NCBI GenBank assembly: GCA_030789695.1
Contig: CM061139.1
Coordinates: 199,675,641-199,739,640, forward strand
Source of the DNA: Scilla litardierei
Lineage: Eukaryota > Streptophyta > Magnoliopsida > Asparagales > Asparagaceae
Reading direction: 5' to 3'
DNA length: 64,000 nucleotides
The position numbers were made by a program, and so were the translations under genes. The notes beneath the pieces were generated by a model. The model saw nothing but the letters and a program-made list of their open reading frames with translations. It had not been told where the DNA came from and ran no database searches. Position 1 is the first letter of the stretch; every line of letters begins with the position of its first letter. Positions 34,565 to 47,900 of the stretch are shown here, one piece after another.

Positions 34565-35837
34565 ATGAGGCCACCAAGAGAAAGGCCAATCTTTTGGTTA
34601 CTTCTTTCCACTTTCATCTATTATTCCTCTTCAAGGGACATCTTATCCCAAACCCAATCCTTGGCTGATGGTGAAAAGCTAGTTTCTGCTGGTGGATCCT
34701 TTGCACTAGGCTTCTTCAGCCCGGAGAACACAAGCAATAGGTACGTAGGCATATGGTACAACAAGATCAAGGTCCAAACTGTTGTCTGGGTTGCCAACCG
34801 CCAGAACCCGATCACCGACAACGCTACGGCCCTAACAATCACTCCTCAAGGTACTCTCGCAATCACTGATCAAAACTCAACTGTCCTCTGGTCCATTGCT
34901 TCAACAACCATCAGCAATCCAATTGCCCAAATATTTGACACTGGTAATTTTGTCGTTCGAGATGCTAACACTAACAGTGCTGATAGCTTCTCATGGCAAA
35001 GCTTCGACTATCCAACTGACACTTTTCTCCCCGGCATGAGGTTGGGCTGGAACCTGAAAACTGGTCTGAACCGTAAGCTTACATCGTGGAAATCTGCTTC
35101 AGATCCATCTCCAGGAACCTTTTCCCTTGCCATTGACATCCATGGGGGTCATGAACTAACACAGTTTGATGGCTCAGTCCGGAATTGGCGCTCTGGGATA
35201 TGGAATGGGATTGAATTCAACGGCATCCCTGATTTGAAGACCTATGGTGACTTCATACTAACATTTGTTAACAACACAGCTGAGATTTATGCAAGTTACC
35301 AGATGGCCAATCCATCAACAATAGTACGAATTGTAATGAACCATACTGGCATTACACAACGGTACATTTGGCTCGATAGTAGTAATGTGTGGAACCTAAT
35401 ATGGTACACACCAAATAGCCGATGTGATTTATATAATGTCTGTGGATCTTATGGTGAATGTTACTCGAGTCAATTGCCAGTGTGTCAATGCTTGCCTGGC
35501 TTTGTCCCAAAGTCTCGTGTTGATTGAGATTTAAGGGATACATCTGGCGGGTGCATTCGGAAGACTGCATTAGCTTGTACAAATGGGATGGATGGATTCA
35601 TGAAATTGAGCAATATGGTATTGCCAGATACGCTGACAGCAAAGATTGATGCTGGCATGAACCTTGATGAGTGCCGCACTAGTTGTTTGAGGAATTGTTC
35701 ATGCACTGGGTACGCGAATCTCGATGTGCGAAGTAGTGGCAGTGGGTGTGTGATGTGGGTTGCTGAGCTGAACGATGTTATGCAGCTAGTGGATTCTGGA
35801 CAGGATCTCTACATTCGTTTAGCTGCTGCAGATTTAG
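34565..35837 (+). CDS. Exon 1 of receptor kinase 1 (extracellular part)
   Basis: ATG at 34565 opens MRPPRERPIFWLLLST, a signal peptide. Then [20 protein letters not shown] and [12 protein letters not shown] mark the B-lectin domain, [15 protein letters not shown] its end, and CDLYNVCGSYGEC the EGF-like cysteine region. After the TGA at 35525 the frame stays open through the PAN domain ([19 protein letters not shown], then [14 protein letters not shown]). The donor GTATGT follows at 35838. The exon lies upstream of an 8.35-kb insertion, so splicing would need to skip over 9.3 kb. Confidence 0.85.
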
Positions 35838-36640
35838 GTATGTGTTCTACCACATGTACTTGTCAAAACTTAGGATATTGCCTGGAAATTTTCTAGTTTG
35901 ATTTTGGCATATCTAGTACAAAAACTAGGAACTTTATTTTGTTCAGGTCAAATTCCGTAGTTGGAAATCAATTTTGCAGACCGAGTTTTAGACGGATAAC
36001 ACATATGCAACATATTTTGATTTTTCTTCTCATTGTTGAACTTTCCAACCACGATGCTGGAGGACACCTAAACCATGATGCATTAGTGATGCTGATTACA
36101 ATCGTGTCCATTTTAATATATATTGGAACTAGCTTGGAATGGGGGTAATAGCTCTTCTTCCTTGACATATTCAAAGCTTTGAACAAGAATTATTCTTTCT
36201 TATGCAATGATCCTTAATTCTAGATAAGTCAGTCAGAATTGGTAGTGATGTTAATATGCGATGATGTCCATTTTTAAATTAAGCTTTTGGGTTACAAGAT
36301 ATCCACTTGTAGTGGAAAAATACCTTTGAACCAGTACAAGCCCACAGGCTTATTGAAAGAAGAGGGTGAGGCAGGGCATTCTCTCTCAGAGTTCTTTTCC
36401 CAAGAATGTTATTTAATTAAGTATGCTTTCTGTTTTAAATATACTGAAACATCTTTGTTTTTTCTAACCTCAGCAGACGTGGACATCATTAATAACTTAA
36501 TTGACTGTCATTTTAGTTGTCTAAATCTTCAGTCCATAATATTGCCATCCTGACTTTTGACTTCAAAATGATGAAGCTAATATCAGAGAAGCCATGGTTA
36601 CCAGTGATTGTACATTTGCACATTTTTTATCATTTATTTT

Positions 36641-37538
36641 TGTTAGGTCTCGTACGTGACTTTGTTGTCAATAGTGGCACTATGATAGTGTGCTATCTGT
36701 TCATAATTATCTTGAAGAAGAGATACGGCTCAGCTTGGTCATGTTGGAAGAATTGTTGAACATTATGTTGTATCACAATGTTCAACACGCTGTGTATGTA
36801 AGCAGTTATGGCTGTACGCTGTATACGGGATCTTGTATCTGGTAACTCGTGATCTCAGAGCTTCCTATCTTTAACACTATCTGGTATTTATGATGATTGT
36901 ATATTGTTAAAGATTTATTTTGGAAGTCAATATCTCTCGGTTTTTCTGTTGAAAACGGTTGGAGAGATTTTAGCTCACGGTTCCTTCCGCAACGGACTCT
37001 TGAAGTTTTGCAAGATCCCCTGCCTTTGAGAGTTGCGGATTTTGTGGGCTGCCTAGCTGGAGCTGCTGATTGAAGAACTGTCTGTTTGACCCGCTGATTG
37101 AGGGGGAGCAGGGTTTCTGAGGGTTTGGAGCGGCGGCGGCTAGGTTACGACTTTTGAAAAAAGTTTTGAGATACTCCGGGAGGGAGGCCGACAGCTACGC
37201 ACGTAGTATCAAGGGAGTTGATCTAGTCGATGGAGCAAGGGGAGCTTGCAGGCAAGGGGAGCTTACAGGCAAGGGGAACTTGCCGAGAATACTCCACGTG
37301 GTTGATGGTTATCACCCTTCACGGTTTGTATTAAGGGGGAGCGTGTTCCTCCTAGTAGAAACATGGTTTCTTTTGAGTTTGTACTCATTAATTATTTTAG
37401 TGGAGTATTCTGATTTTCTGGGCGTGGCCCCGCAGATGTAGGTGTGTGCACCGAACTGCGTTACCATGTCTTGTGTGTCTCTGATTTGTTTGTGTTGCTT
37501 CTGTGGATTGGTGTTTTATTACTGCATACTGAATTTCA
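36641..37538 (+). repeat. Left LTR of the intron 1 copia
   Basis: Starts TGTTAGGTCTCGTACG and ends GAATTTCA. It holds three 17-bp units (GCAAGGGGAGCTTGCAG type) at 37235-37285. It matches 44102-44994 with few differences. Confidence 0.9.
37235..37285 (+). repeat. Three 17-bp tandem units in the left LTR
   Basis: GCAAGGGGAGCTTGCAG and two close variants lie at 37235, 37252 and 37269. The right LTR has the same at 44695, 44712 and 44729, with fewer changes between units. They lie in the transcribed part or promoter of the LTR. Confidence 0.8.
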
Positions 37539-37540
37539 AT

Positions 37541-37552
37541 TGGTATCAGAGC
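37541..37552 (+). other. Primer-binding site of the intron 1 copia
   Basis: TGGTATCAGAGC, two bases after the LTR; initiator tRNA-Met type. Confidence 0.9.
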
Positions 37553-37616
37553 AGGTCATCCGTGTAACTTTGTCTTGTCAAAGTGGGTGTGATCTTGTGT
37601 GTGCAGTAAGCCAGTC

Positions 37617-39390
37617 ATGAATACGAAAGAAGGCGCCTCCGTTACTCGCCTTCCGCTACTTACCGGAACGAATTACACATATTGGAAGTCCCGCATGCGA
37701 GCGTTTATCAAGTCTCTTGATGAGAAGGCATGTGTCACCACGATTGAAGGATGGAGTCCATCGATTGAAGTAGACAAGGAGGGAAAGGAATATCTCAAAC
37801 CGGCAAGAGATTGGGATGCGGAAGAAGATCGTGCGGCATTAGGAAACTCTAAGGCAATGAATTCTATCTTCACAGCAGTTAACGAAGAGCAGTTTACGCT
37901 GATATCCACATGTGAGTATGCTAAAGAAGCTTGGGACATTCTTCAGAATGTTCATGAAGGAACAATCACAGTTAAGGCTTCTAAACTTCAAATGCTTGCG
38001 TCGCAGTTTGAAAATCTTAGAATGAATGACTGAGACTGTGGCTGAATTTAATGGTAGACTGAGGGACATAGACAAGCAGGCATTTCAACTGGGCAAGAAA
38101 TATTCTCAAAAGAAGCTGGTGGAGAAGACGCTGAGATCACTTCCCGAAAATTTTTTTGCAAAAACTGCGGCTATTGAAGAAGCAAGAAACACTTCCACCA
38201 TGAGATTGGATGAACTCATGGTTCTGTCCAAACTTTTGAGATGAATCTCAAGCAGAACAGAAGGAAAAAGGGGGCGGCGTTAAAGGCAGAGGCTAGTGAA
38301 ATGACTAAATCAGAGAATGAGTCGGAGCTTGATGACGACATTACGTTACTAACCAAGAACTTCAGTAGGATGACGAGGAAGATCAGTAACCGGGGTCAGA
38401 ATCTTAAACCTGTCAACATGATGGTGCGTTCAGGTCCTTCTACTGTTGAAAAGCCTACAAGCCGCCCAACTCAGAGGTATGCGTCAAAAACCAAGGGAAA
38501 GGAGATACAATGCAGAGAGTGTGAAGGATTTGGCCATATACAAGCTGAGTGTGCCAATACCTTTAATAAGCAAAAAGGGAAGTCTCTAGCCAGTACTTGG
38601 AGTGATGAAGATTCTGAAGAAAGTGCTGAAGATGAAGACATAACCAGTAACTACGTTGCTTTCACTGCCACTCTGAAAGGCCAGTCTGAGTATGATGCAT
38701 CTAGAAATGTTGAACACAATGTTGCAACTTCTGTTACAACATTGGGGAACAAACGGGGAAATGTGATACATAATGTTGAAACATCTAGTTCAACATTCTG
38801 CAGTGATGATGACTCTGAAGGTGATAGTGAGGAAGATGTTGGTGAAGAAGATATTTGGTTGGCATACCAGACTATGTTCAACAAATGGATGGAGATCTGC
38901 AAAGTGAACAAGAAGTTGAAGGATGAATGTTCCAAACTGAGAAGTGAGAAGGATGAGACCAGGACTAAACTGTTGAAGACGGAGCTCAGTCTCAGGAATC
39001 TTAAGAACAGCCTCAAGAGAACACTGCTTAGAGCTGAGAAGGCGGAGAGTACCTTAAACAAATGGAACTCCGGAAGTCTAAACTTGACGATATTCTCAAC
39101 ATGGGAAAGAACTCTGGAGATCGTACATGAGTTGGATATGACAGAGGGGGCTATCTACATACTCCCAAGACAAGGAATGTTCTCACTACTAAAGAGGAGG
39201 AAAAACTGGGTTAGGACAACAGGTATAAGTCAAGGGTGAAGAAGAGAAAAGGTTCAACATCAAGGCACTCTGTATGTGATTACTGTAGCCAATTTGGGCA
39301 CACTGGCTGGAACTGTTTCAGTCGTATGAAGCACTGGAGTGAAGGTAGAAATGTTAGACATCCCAGAAAAAGGACAACGAAGAACTAAGT
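37617..39390 (+). pseudogene. Copia gag with two zinc knuckles
   Basis: ATG at 37617 opens MNTKEGASVTRLPLL, followed by NYTYWKSRMRAFIKSLDE and AMNSIFTAVNEEQF, the UBN2 gag core. Breaks near 38030 and 38240 change frame. Then CRECEGFGHIQAEC (38513-38554) forms the first knuckle, and CDYCSQFGHTGWNC (about 39270-39315) the second. Between them lie acidic runs and a long coiled coil (38880-39070). Double knuckles with a coiled coil fit the SIRE/Maximus lineage. It packages RNA. Confidence 0.8.
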
Positions 39391-39399
39391 TAAAAAATC

Positions 39400-40808
39400 C
39401 GAGTTAGTGAGCATGGTGGCTTACACTCACATTCTTAGAAAATCTTTGGTATTTTGACAGTGGATGCTCTCGACACATGACAGGCAATAAGGGTCTTCTC
39501 ACTGAGTATCCAGCTGGAAACAAGGGTCATGTTACCTTTGGCGATGGTCAGAGGAGTAAGGTGATTGGAAAAGGGAATCTCAATGTGACAGGGTCTCTGA
39601 AGCTGAAGGACGTGATGCATGTTAAAGATTTGAAGGCAAATCTCATTAGCATAAGCCAGTTGTGTGATCAAGGCTTTCTAGTCCGGTTCACCAAAGATTA
39701 ATGTTTAGTCTTCAACAGAGATGATGTATGTATTCTTACTAGAAAACGGTCAAATGACAACTGTTATCTTCTGCAAGACTTCAACAAGTGCTTCAACATC
39801 ACCATCGATGCTTCAGAACTGTGGCATCAAAAACTGGGTCATTTAAAGTTCAAGACCTTGATGAGGATATCTCAAGCAGGAGCTGTTCGTGGTATACCAG
39901 TTCTAACCAAGAAGAAAGGTTTATGTGGATCGTGCCAACTGGAAAAGCAGAAGAAGACGAGTCATAAGCAAACCCAGATGATTACTACCTCGAAAAACCT
40001 GGAGTTATTACACATGGATCTGAGCGGACCCACATCGGAGACTAGCGTGGGATGTAAGAAATATATTTACGTATGTGTTGTTGATTTTTCTCGGTTTACT
40101 TGGGTAGACTTTCTTAAGGAGAAATCAGATACATTTGAAGCCTTCAAGAGATTGTGCACTCGTCTTCAAGTTGAAAAAGGAGATAGCATTGGCAAAATTG
40201 TCAGGATCCGGAGTGATCATGGAAAGGAGTTTGAGAATCATTTCTTCTCTGAATACTGTGAATCTGAAGGTATTGCTCATGAATTCTCAGCTCCAAAGAC
40301 CCCTCAACAAAATGGAGTGGTTGAAAGAAAAAACCGTACACTTCAAGAAATGGCACGTGTGATGTTGAATGCTCGGGGGGTTGATGTAAAGTGGTGGGCT
40401 GAAGCTGTCAACACAGCCTGCTACACTATTAATAGGGTTTATCTTCGGCCGAGAACCGAGAAAACGCCCTATGAGATCTGGAAAGGTAAGAAACCTGATG
40501 TATCCTACTTCCACATCTTTGGTAGCAAATGTTATATACTGCAAGATCGTACTCCCAGGCGAAAGTTTGAGGCTAAGAGCGACCAAGGAATCTTCCTTGG
40601 GTATTCCACAAAAAATCGTGCTTTCAGAGTTCTAAATCAATGCACAAACGTTATGATGGAATCAATCAATGTAGTGGTTGATAATTTTGATCAGGGAGAG
40701 GCAGTCCTAAGCGAAGGAAGGGTGCTCCAAGAGGACGGCGCTGATGAGGAGGATCGAGTTGAAAACAATGTTGCAACAAGTAAAGCAAAGCACGACAGTG
40801 TTGAATAA
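39400..40808 (+). pseudogene. Protease and integrase of the intron 1 copia
   Basis: Near 39450-39480 DSGCSRHMTGN is the protease-end motif seen in copia elements, and LKDVMHVKDLKANLIS follows. A stop at 39700 interrupts. The integrase starts LWHQKLGHL with CGSCQLEK as the HHCC zinc site (39820-39950). It then has HMDLSGPTS, IRSDHGKEFEN and PQQNGVVERKNRT, the D,D(35)E core. The end reads ARYTINRVYLRP-like and FLGYSTKNRAFRV. The integrase part is open from 39858 to 40805. Confidence 0.85.
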
Positions 40809-40989
40809 AATGTTACAACATATGATGCAACTACTGTTGAGATACCACAGAATGTGTCTGAAGACACTCAAGGTGCTGAAGGAATCACTAAAGTTATAAG
40901 CGATCATCCCCCTGAGCTGGTCATCGGTGAGTTCATAACAGCCGCCGGACAAGAGGTAACAGTCGTGTCAACTATAGAGATCTGGCTGG

Positions 40990-41905
40990 GTATGCTTGCT
41001 TCCTCTCCGTTGTTGAACCCAAAAATGTGAAGGAAGCTATTGTTGGCGAATTCTGGGTGTCAGCCATGCAAGAGGAGCTGAACCAATTTCAACGTAATGA
41101 TGTCTGGAGCTTGGTTGAGAGACCTAAAGGAATAAATGTCATCGGAACAAAATGGATCTTCAAGAATAAAACTGATGAGAAGGAAAATGTTACTCGCAAC
41201 AAAGCACGTCTAGTGGCTCAAGGATATACCCATGTGGAATGCATCGATTTTGATGAGACATTTGCTCCAGTCGCTTGTTTGGAATCCATCAGATTACTGT
41301 TGGCAGTAACATGCAGTCTAAACTTCAAACTCCATCAAATGGATGTGAAGAGTGCGTTCCTGAATGAGTTATTGAATGAAGAAGTATATGTCGAACAACC
41401 AAAAGGTTTTGCAGATCCCTTTCTTCCGAATCATGTCTACCGGTTGAAGAAGGCGCTATACGGATTGAAACAAGCACCAAGGGCTTGGTACGAGAGATTG
41501 ACTACATATCTTCTCCAAAAGGGATATGAACGAGGAGGAGCCGACAAGACACTTTTTGTCCAAAGGACCAGGTCAAGTGTTATGATTGCTCAGATCTACA
41601 TAGATGATATAGTTTTCGGATCAATATCACAACAGTTGGCGCGTAAGTTCATTGCCCTCATGCAGAAGGAGTTTGAGATGAGCATGGTTGGTGAGTTGAA
41701 CTTATTTCTTGGGCTTCAAGTTAAGCAGTGTACTAATGGTTTATTCATCTCACAAAGCAAATATGCTAAGAACCTGGTTAAGAGATTTGGTCCGGAAAAT
41801 GCTAGACATGTCCGCACCCCTATGTCCACCACTGAAAAACTTTCCGAGGACGATGGAGGAAAATCGGTTGAGGTTACTCTATACAGAAGTATGATAGGGG
41901 GTGAT
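40990..41905 (+). CDS. Reverse transcriptase of the intron 1 copia, C-terminally truncated
   Basis: An open stretch reads FWVSAMQEELNQFQRNDVWS, NKARLVAQGYTH, HQMDVKSAFLNE, ALYGLKQAPRAWYERL and the catalytic YIDDIVFGS (near 41600). LFLGLQVKQ and TLYRSMIG follow. Normal copia pol continues with a SLLYLTASRPDI-type block and RNase H; here the frame passes at SMIG directly into acidic sequence of the accessory ORF. The junction is in frame, so a deletion is more likely than assembly error. Confidence 0.8.
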
Positions 41906-43742
41906 GGTGAAGCCTCGTCTGTTCCCAAGGTTGCCGAGGAATCAGGTCTCAATAATGCTGAGAAGTCGGGTGTGTGTACTGAACCTGAGGATGGGGTCAG
42001 TGGTGATGCTGCGTGTGGTGTCCCACCACAGGAGGGTGACCAGGTCACACTGTCTCCTATGTGTGTGGATGGATGTGATCAGACTATGCCTGAGATGGGT
42101 AATGGTGCTTTAAGTGGAACTAATGTAAATGACTGTGCTCATGCTGACTGCTCTGAAGATATTTCTCTCATGGATCGAGATGATCCTTTGTTGAATGTTT
42201 CCCCTGTTGAAGTCATTCCTGAAAAGCTTCAATCCCATGGTGTTGAAGAAAATCTTGCTCAGTGTTCAGTGGATATGGCAGACGATGGGAGTTCTCAGGA
42301 CCTCTCTCCTCATCCTATTGAGGCTGAAAGCGATGTGCCCTCTGGTGTTTCTACTGTTGATCCAAGCACAGCTGAAGTTACTGCTGATGTTGAGGCTGTT
42401 GTCGAGACTGGGTCACTACCGACAGAGGTTGACTCTTATAATGGTGCACCAAATGTTGCAACATTTGATTCAACATGTGAGCCTGTTGCACTTGACACTT
42501 CTTCCCAGATTCCTTCAGATGATAGCTTGTTTTCATCTCATGTGCGGAAGGCCAGGTCTGCCTCAAGAAAGCGTAAAGCATCATCAGGTCATGCTTCTGT
42601 TTCTCCCCCTAAGAGGTCTAAAGAATCGACGTCTGCGACCGGTCCCTCTCGTAACTCATTATTTACTTCATCTGATGCTCTCAGTAGAGTTTTTCTTTGA
42701 CAAAGCCAGTAAGAATAGATGGGGTTCCTACTCTGAACGACCTATTTTACCTGAGAAAGTCTTGAATGTTTCATCTTTTGAAAAGACTCAATTGGTCACC
42801 ATTCTGGAAGACCTAGGCTTGTTTCATGCTGCATCATGCTTTAGAACTTTTTATCCTGCGTTGGTGCGTGAGTTCTACTGCAATCTGTCCAAGTCTGCTG
42901 GTGATGCATCTTCACACTGGGGGTTCAGGAGTTATGTTAGAGGAACGATCTTCTCATTTTCTCCATCGGTGTTGAACAAGATTTTAAAGTGGTCCTGCCC
43001 TCTGTCACTGCCAGATTTTGGAGAGTCTGTAGGAGAAGACTTTAATAAATTCATAAATGCCGTCACTGCAGGAAAATTAAAGAGTTGGCCCAAGTCGTCC
43101 TCATTTCCTTCCTCAGCTCTTACTGCTAAGTACTTTGTGTTGTACAGAATTTCTACGAGGAACTGGCTCCCTACTTCAAATATCTCTGTCGTTACCAAGG
43201 ATATGTGCAAGCTCTTGTTTTCTGCTAGAACTAAGCAGCCATTCAACTTGGGGAGAATTATTTTTGATTCTATTCTGTCTCTATCAGAATTATCTTCTTC
43301 GGCTTCGTCTCTATCCCACGCAAGTCTCATTTCTATGATGCTCTTGGCACAAAAAGTATCTCTTTCTGCGTCTGATCTGTCTACCTCCTGTGACAGCATA
43401 TCTTACACTGCAAAGTCTCTGGTTGGAAAGTGTGATGATATATCCAAGCTGGTCCCATCTTTACCTGATGCATCAACTCCCCCTCCTCCGAGTGGTGTTC
43501 CTACCTCGTCTGTGCGCCAGACTCCGTCTACGTCCCCCTCTGCACCGTCTACTGAAGATCTACCTTCAGCTCATTTGGAAGATGTCCAATTCTTAAAGAG
43601 GGCTATTAAAAATGCTGATGATCAGCTGTTACTGCTTCAGAGTCAGAAGGCTCTGCTAGAGTCACACAAGCTTATGCTACAGGACAGACTTTCTGCACTG
43701 AAGTCAGGTTCGTTGGGAGCAGCCTCTAGTGTTGATAACTAA
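41906..43742 (+). pseudogene. Accessory ORF fused to RT (putative plant transposon protein type), one frameshift
   Basis: Residues encoded by 41906-42550 are acidic and Ser/Thr-rich without domain. KRKASSGHAS and PPKRSKES (about 42570-42620) are basic, nucleus-targeting-like clusters. A run of five T at 42690 shifts the frame. From there DKASKNRWGSYSERPILPEK, LVREFYCNLSK, YVRGTIFSFSPSVLNKIL, YFVLYRISTRNWLPTSN and PFNLGRIIFDSI follow. These match the domain known as putative plant transposon protein. A coiled coil ends it (about 43600-43720). Position after pol matches the env-like ORF of SIRE elements, but no signal peptide or membrane helix is seen. Confidence 0.65.
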
Positions 43743-44101
43743 TTGAGGTATGTTTCTAGCCTTTAGTGGCCTAAAGGGGAGGAAATTGCTGAAATTTGAA
43801 ATTTGTTGAAAACCTTGTATTTTGTCTGTTGGGGGTTGCTACTGTGTTTACTTGTTGGCTGTTTGAGATTCAGACTGCTGGGTTGCTGCTGTTGTTTGGG
43901 GGGGGTGTTACATATGCTCTGGAGATGCTGAATATGATGTTAAATATGGTGATGATGTTTTGGGGGGTATTAGTCTGATTGTGGTTCTCTTCATGTTCCG
44001 AAAGTAGTTCTCTATCTTATAATTTCATGTTTGACCTACTCTCTTCTTTCTGTCTCTGCTTCGTATCTGAGATTGTGCTACTAAATGCCAAATGTGGAGA
44101 T
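43743..44101 (+). other. 3' non-coding region and polypurine tract of the intron 1 copia
   Basis: No ORF. It ends GCCAAATGTGGAGATTA (44086-44101), the likely polypurine tract. The short T-rich and G-rich runs near 43870-43910 look incidental. Confidence 0.6.
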
Positions 44102-44994
44102 TATTAGGTCTCGTACGTGACTTTGTTGTCAATAGTGGCACTATGATAGTGTGCTATCTGTTCATAATTATCTTGAAAAAGAGAGACGGCTCAGCTTGGT
44201 CATGTTGGAAGAATTGTTGAACATTATGTTGTATCACAATGTCCAACACGCTGTGTCTGTAAGCAGTTATGGATGTACGCTGTATACGGGATCCTGTATC
44301 TGGTAACTCATGATCTCAGAGCTTCCTATCTTTAACACTATCTGGTATTTATGATGATTGTATATTGTTAAAGATTTATTTTGGAAGTCAATATCTCTCA
44401 GTTTTTCTGTTGAAACCAGTTGGAGAGATTTTAGCTCACGGTTCCTTCCGCAACGGACTCTTGAAGATTTGCAAGATCCCCTGCCTTTGAGAGTTGCGGA
44501 TTTTGTGGGCTGTCTAGCTGGAGCTGCTGATTGAAGATCTGTCTGTTTGACCCGCTGATTAAGGGGTGCGGGGTTTATGAGGGTTTGGAGCGGCGGCGGC
44601 TAGGTTACGACTTTTGGAAAAAGTTTTGAGATACTCCGGGAGGGAGGCCGACGGCTATGCACGTAGGATCAAGGGAGTTGATGTAGTCGGTGGAGCAAGG
44701 GGAGCTTGCAGGCAAGGGGAGCTTGCAGGCAAGGGGAGCTTGCCGAGAATACTCCACGGGGTTGATGGTTATCACCCTTCACAGTTTGTATTAAGGGGGA
44801 GCGTGTTCCTCCGAGTAGAAACGTGGTTTCTTTTGAGTTTGTGCTCATTGATTATTTTAGTGGAGTATTCTGATTTTCTGGGCGTGGCCCCGCAGATGTA
44901 GGTGTGCGCACCGAACTGCGTTACCAAGTCTTGTGTGTCTCTGATTTGTTTGTGTTGCTTCTGTGGATTGGTGTTTTATTACTGCAGAATTTCA
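44102..44994 (+). repeat. Right LTR of the intron 1 copia
   Basis: Starts TATTAGGTCTCG (terminal G changed to A) and ends GAATTTCA. Very similar to the left LTR with a few substitutions and a 5-bp gap near 44986. Followed by ATTTT, the target duplication. Confidence 0.9.
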
Positions 44995-45235
44995 ATTTTT
45001 TACGTCGTTGCAGAGAGCACACCTCCAGGATACGTGAAAATTTGAAAATTTAGTTCATGTAACTTTATTACTATTTTAACAGCCTTAGATTCTGCTAGTG
45101 TTAACCAGAACAATTAATCTATTCCCTCTTTGATATCTTCGATTGTCAGTCTAACTATAGATTGGTAGTCTCTGTGCTCTATACTGATATCTTTTAAAGG
45201 ATATATAACCGTTTAAATAATCGGTGGCTGAACAG

Positions 45236-47502
<2,267 letters not shown>

Positions 47503-47900
47503 GGAATATCGATCATCACTTACCAAAACCAAGGGCTTGGTTGGTTTGAAGCAATTCTATAAGGGCAACAAGGGGAGAAACGTCGCTAGTTCAAAACATA
47601 CGCTAAACTTAAGACGTGACTCTCTGGAAGAGGATTTGAATGTGTTGATTTAACCACAAGAAGATCAATGGTTGGTTGATTAAAAAGGGGAAGTACTTGC
47701 TTTGTATTTAATCATGTTTGAAAGATCACTATGTACCGAAGCTTTTGATGGTTGTGCTGTCAACTTCATCTGTGCATTAAAGAAAAGTTTGGCTGGTGCC
47801 AAGAGTTCTGTAAACATGGCAATTAAATTTCATCATATGTGATGGGAGCATCATCGTCCCCATCATCATAGCCTGTATCTCAAAAAATTGGGGCCAACTT
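47503..47900 (+). other. 3' flank of receptor kinase 1
   Basis: No ORF. Probably 3' UTR and spacer. I see no textbook poly-A signal at a clear position. Confidence 0.4.

Larger units (their letters stand above)
36641..44994 (+). mobile_element. SIRE-like Ty1/copia element in intron 1
   Basis: Related LTRs (36641-37538 and 44102-44994, about 0.9 kb) flank a tRNA-Met primer site, gag with two zinc knuckles, protease, integrase, RT, and an accessory ORF. A perfect 5-bp duplication ATTTT (36636-36640 and 44995-44999) surrounds it. RNase H is missing: the RT frame passes directly into the accessory ORF near 41905. Several gag frameshifts suggest it no longer moves alone. Confidence 0.9.
35838..45235 (+). 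other. Intron 1 of receptor kinase 1, enlarged by a copia element
   Basis: The donor GTATGT (35838) and acceptor AACAG (45231-45235) frame the intron. About 0.8 kb at the left and 0.24 kb at the right are ordinary AT-rich intron. The rest is the element 36641-44994, on the same strand as the gene. The equivalent intron of the paralog (60583-61503) is 0.92 kb, so the original was near 1 kb. Confidence 0.85.

Noticed and set aside
37154..37441. A 95-codon open frame present in both LTRs (also 44614-44901)
   Set aside because: It is conserved because the LTRs are copies of each other. No domain, and the start lies within the repeated U3/R region.
41898..43742. Accessory ORF as a viral envelope protein
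   Set aside because: Its position after pol fits the env-like slot, but I see no signal peptide, no membrane helix and no cleavage site. The domain fits the plant transposon-protein type better.
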